Below, in pieces: positions 63,635 through 64,000 of a stretch of DNA of 64,000 nucleotides. The notes under the pieces were generated by a model, which was given only the letters and a program-made list of their open reading frames with translations, did not search any database and was not told the origin of the DNA. Numbering within the stretch: the first letter of the stretch is position 1; each line of letters starts with the position of its first letter. Position numbers and translations under genes: made by a program. The DNA comes from Virgibacillus necropolis (lineage in GTDB: Bacteria; Bacillota; Bacilli; Bacillales; Amphibacillaceae), in NCBI RefSeq assembly GCF_002224365.1, contig NZ_CP022437.1:806001-870000 (forward strand). The letters run 5' to 3'.

Positions 63635-64000
63635 ATGTTAAAAACTGTAGTTGTCAAATATCTAAATGCAGAGGACTTTAGAGAATTTGGGAAAGTGATC
63701 GATATTCCAAACACTCCTCCACCAAAAACGGGAGAAGGTTGGGATTGTTGGAATTATCTTGCAATGATGGATACCTCAGTACCTATGGGAATGGGACTTG
63801 TTAACACGAAAGAACGTAACTTCTGTGTGGAGGCTATGGAACGTCATGTTAGTAGAGAAGAATTACTAATTCCATTGGAAGAGGAAATTATCCAACCAGT
63901 CGCAATTTGTCAGGATATAAATGATCCCGAGGAAAGACCTGATTCTAATACTGTCCAGTGTTTCCGTATTAAGCCAGGGCAAGGAATTATTATCAACAAA
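63635..64000 (+). CDS. AllA-like ureidoglycolate lyase family protein, 3' end outside window
   Basis: ATG 63635 after GAAGGGACG opens a frame of 122 codons that is still open at the last base. KYLNAEDFREFGKVIDIPN, WDCWNYLAMMDTSVPMGMGL, NFCVEAMERHVSREELLIPL and FRIKPGQGIIINK match the cupin fold of AllA-type proteins. AllA splits ureidoglycolate to glyoxylate and urea in purine breakdown; many family members have other, unknown lyase roles. It follows the GntR gene and may belong to the same regulon. Confidence 0.72.
   Translation, partial: MLKTVVVKYLNAEDFREFGKVIDIPNTPPPKTGEGWDCWNYLAMMDTSVPMGMGLVNTKERNFCVEAMERHVSREELLIPLEEEIIQPVAICQDINDPEERPDSNTVQCFRIKPGQGIIINK

Overview
The window looks like chromosomal DNA of a low-GC Gram-positive bacterium of the family Bacillaceae. 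Evidence: strong AGGAGG-type ribosome binding sites, frequent GTG and TTG starts, extended -10 promoters, hairpin-plus-T terminators, a DUF1659/DUF2922 gene pair, a YeeF/YezG-like LXG toxin locus and a B. subtilis-like eps order. The genus (Virgibacillus/Oceanobacillus-like) is inference. No rRNA, tRNA or CRISPR array was seen.

Region 1 (1-13810) is a glycan-foraging cluster. It holds the C-terminal end of a probable GH85 endo-beta-N-acetylglucosaminidase, an SDR dehydrogenase, a GH2 beta-galactosidase, a GH123-like/DUF4091 glycosidase, a GH29 alpha-fucosidase, a NagR/DasR-like GntR regulator with a dre-like operator, and agaS-nagA-lacC-lacD. Together they would strip galactose, fucose and N-acetylhexosamine from host-type glycans and run GalNAc-6-P through tagatose phosphates to triose phosphates.

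Region 2 (13811-27700) is accessory DNA. It contains intergenic arrays with a 21-bp period, the DUF1659/DUF2922 pair, relics of holin-like type I toxin loci, an amidohydrolase, a BBE-type flavin oxidase, a NERD protein, a type VII-secreted LXG nuclease toxin with its YezG immunity gene, a second damaged immunity gene, toxin-gene debris, an Rpn nuclease, and a LysM-NlpC/P60 wall hydrolase.

Region 3 (27970-46401) is an exopolysaccharide/capsule locus: Wzz-like modulator, BY-kinase, PHP phosphatase, response regulator, EpsC dehydratase, glycosyltransferases, UDP-HexNAc 6-dehydrogenase, Wzy, Wzx, two adjacent PP-loop enzymes (asparagine-synthase-like and QueC-like), EpsL/EpsM/EpsN-like enzymes for a bacillosamine-type primer sugar, and an LCP ligase. 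The two PP-loop genes next to a uronate-making dehydrogenase are the best candidate for an undescribed polysaccharide modification.

Region 4 (46500-56490) is a dipeptide ABC transporter (dppE-BCDF-like) with DUF1177, an M20 peptidase, an IclR regulator and an M29-like aminopeptidase. Region 5 (56490-59500) is mobile-element debris: IS21 remnant, sigma factor, XRE regulator, truncated DnaD-like protein and a decayed LCP gene. Region 6 (59503-64000) is a cassette of PfkB kinase, eIF-2B-like isomerase, BtpA/SgcQ protein, GntR regulator and an AllA-like lyase cut by the window end. Its pathway is not one I can name.
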